A stretch of 64,000 nt of DNA from assembly GCF_022539665.2 (NCBI RefSeq), contig NC_081333.1:2480001-2544000 (forward strand). The letters are read 5' to 3'. Below the pieces are notes generated by a model. It saw only the letters and a program-made list of their open reading frames with translations, made no database searches and was not told the origin of the DNA. Position 1 is the first letter of the stretch; every line of letters starts with the position of its first letter. A program made the translations under genes and the position numbers. This document shows positions 61,448 through 64,000 of the stretch, piece after piece. The DNA is from Daphnia carinata. Its lineage: Eukaryota; Arthropoda; Branchiopoda; Diplostraca; Daphniidae.

Positions 61448-64000
61448 ATGGCACAGTTAGTGAAACTGATTGTCAACGAATTAAACCAACCACCTTTCAA
61501 TTTAAACTTGACGAGTGTCACGTTTACCGCCTTTCATCCCCCTCAGCTGCTGCAAGTACAAATTATCCTACAAATAATATTTTTAAACAAATGTACTTGT
61601 GATCTAATGGTATTTTTCTTTTGGCTTTACCACGATTTCACTGAAAGCTTCTTAGTGATGTTTTGTGTGAAATTGAATCTAAAATTCGTGTTGACATCGC
61701 TGACGAGCCCGTCGATGCTTTGGCCTTGCGTTTGTTAACCGCTTTGCAAATTTTCAAATTCAAACCTGAAACAGAAGATCCGTAATTATTTAAATTTCTC
61801 GATTTACGAATCAAATTCACTTTTCTTAATCGTCCATACGCACAGTAATGATTTTCGAGAAGGTTTGATATCCGGTCGACCGGAAAAAATTAATCCAATA
61901 TTGCATTGGCTGCTTCAGCGCAGGGAAGAGCTGAAAAAACGAGCCTACCTCTCCCGCTTTCTTGTCAAAATTGACATTGCACCTGAAATGCGATCAGACA
62001 GTGACGTAATCGATCTATACGAACAGGTGAGAAAGAATGTTACAAAACCAAAACACCCGATAGTTTTCAAATTGTCTCGATCGATTACAGTACGAATTCC
62101 TGATTGAAGAGTTCAAACAGAGGCATAAGCAATTCGAAGCAAGCCAAATTGTAAATGACACTGTCACCGACCTTCGCAAAGACCTCCAATCGATGGAAGA
62201 TGATAGAGAAGTTTTGATTCGTCGAATTGAACGTACTCAACGCAAAGTAAGACAACTTTAAAGTCAAAACTGCTCTTCCTTTTTCATCTTCTTTCATGCA
62301 TCTAAGGTAGAGGGTGTGGTGAATTATAATCAGTTGCTTTCCGTGGCGAAGAAACTTCGGGCTGAGAAAGAAAAGAACCGTGAATTTCAAGCTCAGAAAG
62401 AAGATCAAAAGAGTTACCTTGGTCATTTGGAATCGCGGCGCCAACGTTTAATTAATCAGTTGACTGAGATCCGTCAAACTAAAGCCAACACTAGTGGGCA
62501 GATGCTGCTCCAGCGCGCCGAAGACGCAATTCGTGTTAATCAATACATGATTAACGAGAAACTGAACAAAGAAACCCAGTTGGTCACAGCAAACATTGCT
62601 TTAATGGAAAAAGTACTAGCAGCACCCAATCCGACCTCTGCCGATCTTCAGATCGTCATACAAAAAGTGAACACCCTTAAATCACGCACTTGTTTCTTAG
62701 TTATTTAATTCTATTTGTTTCTTCATTGTCCAGAGTGATGATTTCAGGAGCAAGATCGCTCATCTTACGGAGAAAAGAGCTTTACAGAATGATCCAATAG
62801 AAGATGGTATGGCACTTTACAGACAGCAATCGCTTATAACTTCTAGGAAGAAGGAAGCTTGCGCTGAGAGATTGAATGATTTGACTCAAGAAATGAATAC
62901 TTTAGAAGCCCAGCTACAGGTAAATGTTACGAATTAAACAGAAAAAAAAATGAGTCATAGATTACCGAAACATTTGAATGGAATAGGCAAAAAAGCAGCA
63001 ATTAGGTGGCCAGTCCGAGACGGCGCTGACTAGTGAGCAATTCAAAACTTATGTCAGTGACTTACGCGTTAAAAGTAACGTATACAAACAACGGCGTGCG
63101 GAGTTGAACGATCTGAAAGCAGAGTATGGCATCTTGAGTCGAACGCTGGAAATTCTTAGAGCGCAAGAGGCAGCACTGAGCGAGAATCTAGACAGGATCG
63201 AAACTCACCAAGGTGTCAAAGGATTCCGTGAAACTCGAGATCTTCTTGAGAGAATTTCTGATGAAAAGGCCAATACGGATGAAGAAAAAGGACGTACTTT
63301 AGAAGAGATGTCTAACCTGGTCCGCATTCTCAATTCCAAGATTAGCGAAAAGAAAGTCCTGCTCGCTCCCCTTCTCCGAGGTTTGTCCTTCAACTTTTTT
63401 TTTTAGAATACTTGAAATTCTATTTCCATATTGTAATGTTCACTCCAATAGAATTGCGTCCTTTGAGGCAAACTTACCAAGAATCTCTGCCCGAATACGA
63501 AGGTAAAAAAAGAGAATACGAAGCACAGGTTCAGCTTATCGAGAATACCATCACATCGATTGCAAACGTAAGAATCTTGTTTTCACCATTTTTCGCACTG
63601 TTGTTTTTGAAATCGAGGACAAGACTGTAGAATATTACGTTACGACAGGTGAAAAGCGAATTGGAAAACGAGATTGTCACGTTGGAAGAACGATGTCGTC
63701 AACTGGAAGCTGACATAAAAGATAATGAGGCATACTTGCAGAGGGCCACTGATGAGATGAAACTGTACGTCAGCGGCGTTCAGCAGCAACAAACCGAACG
63801 TGGTAAATCTGTTCGCGACCAGCTTCACCAAAAAATCATTGAACAGGAAAAATTGAATGCCCAACTACGTCAAGAACAGCGACAACTCAAAGACAACCTT
63901 CCGCAAATGGAAGAACAGATGAAATACTGGGAGAAACTTGAAAAGTAAATTCATGACTGAGCACAGATCACAATGGAAAACTTACTTTAGTGGCAGCTTA
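61448..64000 (+). CDS. IFT81: Intraflagellar transport protein 81, 3' end outside the window
   Basis: IFT81 is a core IFT-B1 subunit. With IFT74 it binds tubulin and carries it into cilia. The start is ATG 61448 (MAQLVKLIVNELNQPPFN). Exon 1 ends at 61555 and exon 2 is 61648-61781 (LLSDVLCEIESKIRVDIADE). The next exon starts at 61846 with NDFREGLISGRPEKINPILH and WLLQRREELKKRAYLSRFL, the end of the N-terminal calponin-homology-like tubulin-binding domain. Long coiled coils follow: FLIEEFKQRHKQFEAS, PIEDGMALYRQQSLITSRKK, AELNDLKAEYGILSRTLEIL, KGRTLEEMSNLVRIL, ELRPLRQTYQESLPEYE and RATDEMKLYVSGVQQQQTER. The last exon in the window ends at 63944 before GTAAAT, so the C-terminus lies beyond. The block order is that of vertebrate IFT81. 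Confidence 0.93.

Overview
The window looks like nuclear DNA of a crustacean, most probably a branchiopod close to Daphnia. Genes have introns that are mostly 50-120 bases long with GT-AG ends. The proteins are arthropod-like. There is a GH9 cellulase with a CBM2-type module, a typical nuclear tRNA-Arg, and noncoding DNA full of homopolymer runs and dinucleotide repeats. The species call is inference, because no search could be run.

Layout. 1-5.4 kb: the 3' part of a heparan sulfate 6-O-sulfotransferase gene (+) and a complete PELP1/RIX1-type gene (-). 5.4-33.4 kb: a gene-poor, repeat-rich region dominated by one 8-exon receptor gene (+, 15.9-31.5 kb) whose exons join without a frame error into a 667-residue GPR161-like receptor. 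33.4-34.8 kb: Mo25/CAB39 (-). 35-50 kb: an accessory, decayed region. It holds one intact 13-exon GH9 endoglucanase (+), two broken cellulase gene pieces, a tRNA-derived SINE-like element, a perfect 19-bp hairpin, an unrecognised small coiled-coil gene, and a ~1.7 kb foldback element with long inverted arms and three tRNA-like sequences. 50.9-64 kb: a compact housekeeping block with PRPF6 (-), RNASEH2B (-), an unrecognised C2H2 zinc-finger protein (-), tRNA-Arg(CCT) (+), TIMM29 (-), an LU/Ly6-like membrane protein (+) and the 5' part of IFT81 (+).

Function. Most genes are independent housekeeping genes: splicing (PRPF6), ribosome maturation (PELP1), ribonucleotide removal from DNA (RNASEH2B), mitochondrial import (TIMM29) and kinase scaffolding (Mo25). 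Two belong to the cilium field: IFT81 is a core IFT-B protein, and vertebrate GPR161 is a ciliary cAMP/Hedgehog receptor. The cellulase is secreted and probably digests plant or algal cellulose.

The points most worth checking are the GPR161-like receptor with a conserved tail motif, the order of the cellulase pseudogene pieces (tail piece upstream of head piece, which implies a former tandem array), the foldback element with tRNA-like inner arms, and the unrecognised small gene beside a perfect hairpin at 45.5 kb. Exon positions were read by eye from splice sites and reading frame. Where a run of phases closes exactly (receptor, cellulase, RNASEH2B, zinc finger, TIMM29, small gene) confidence is high.
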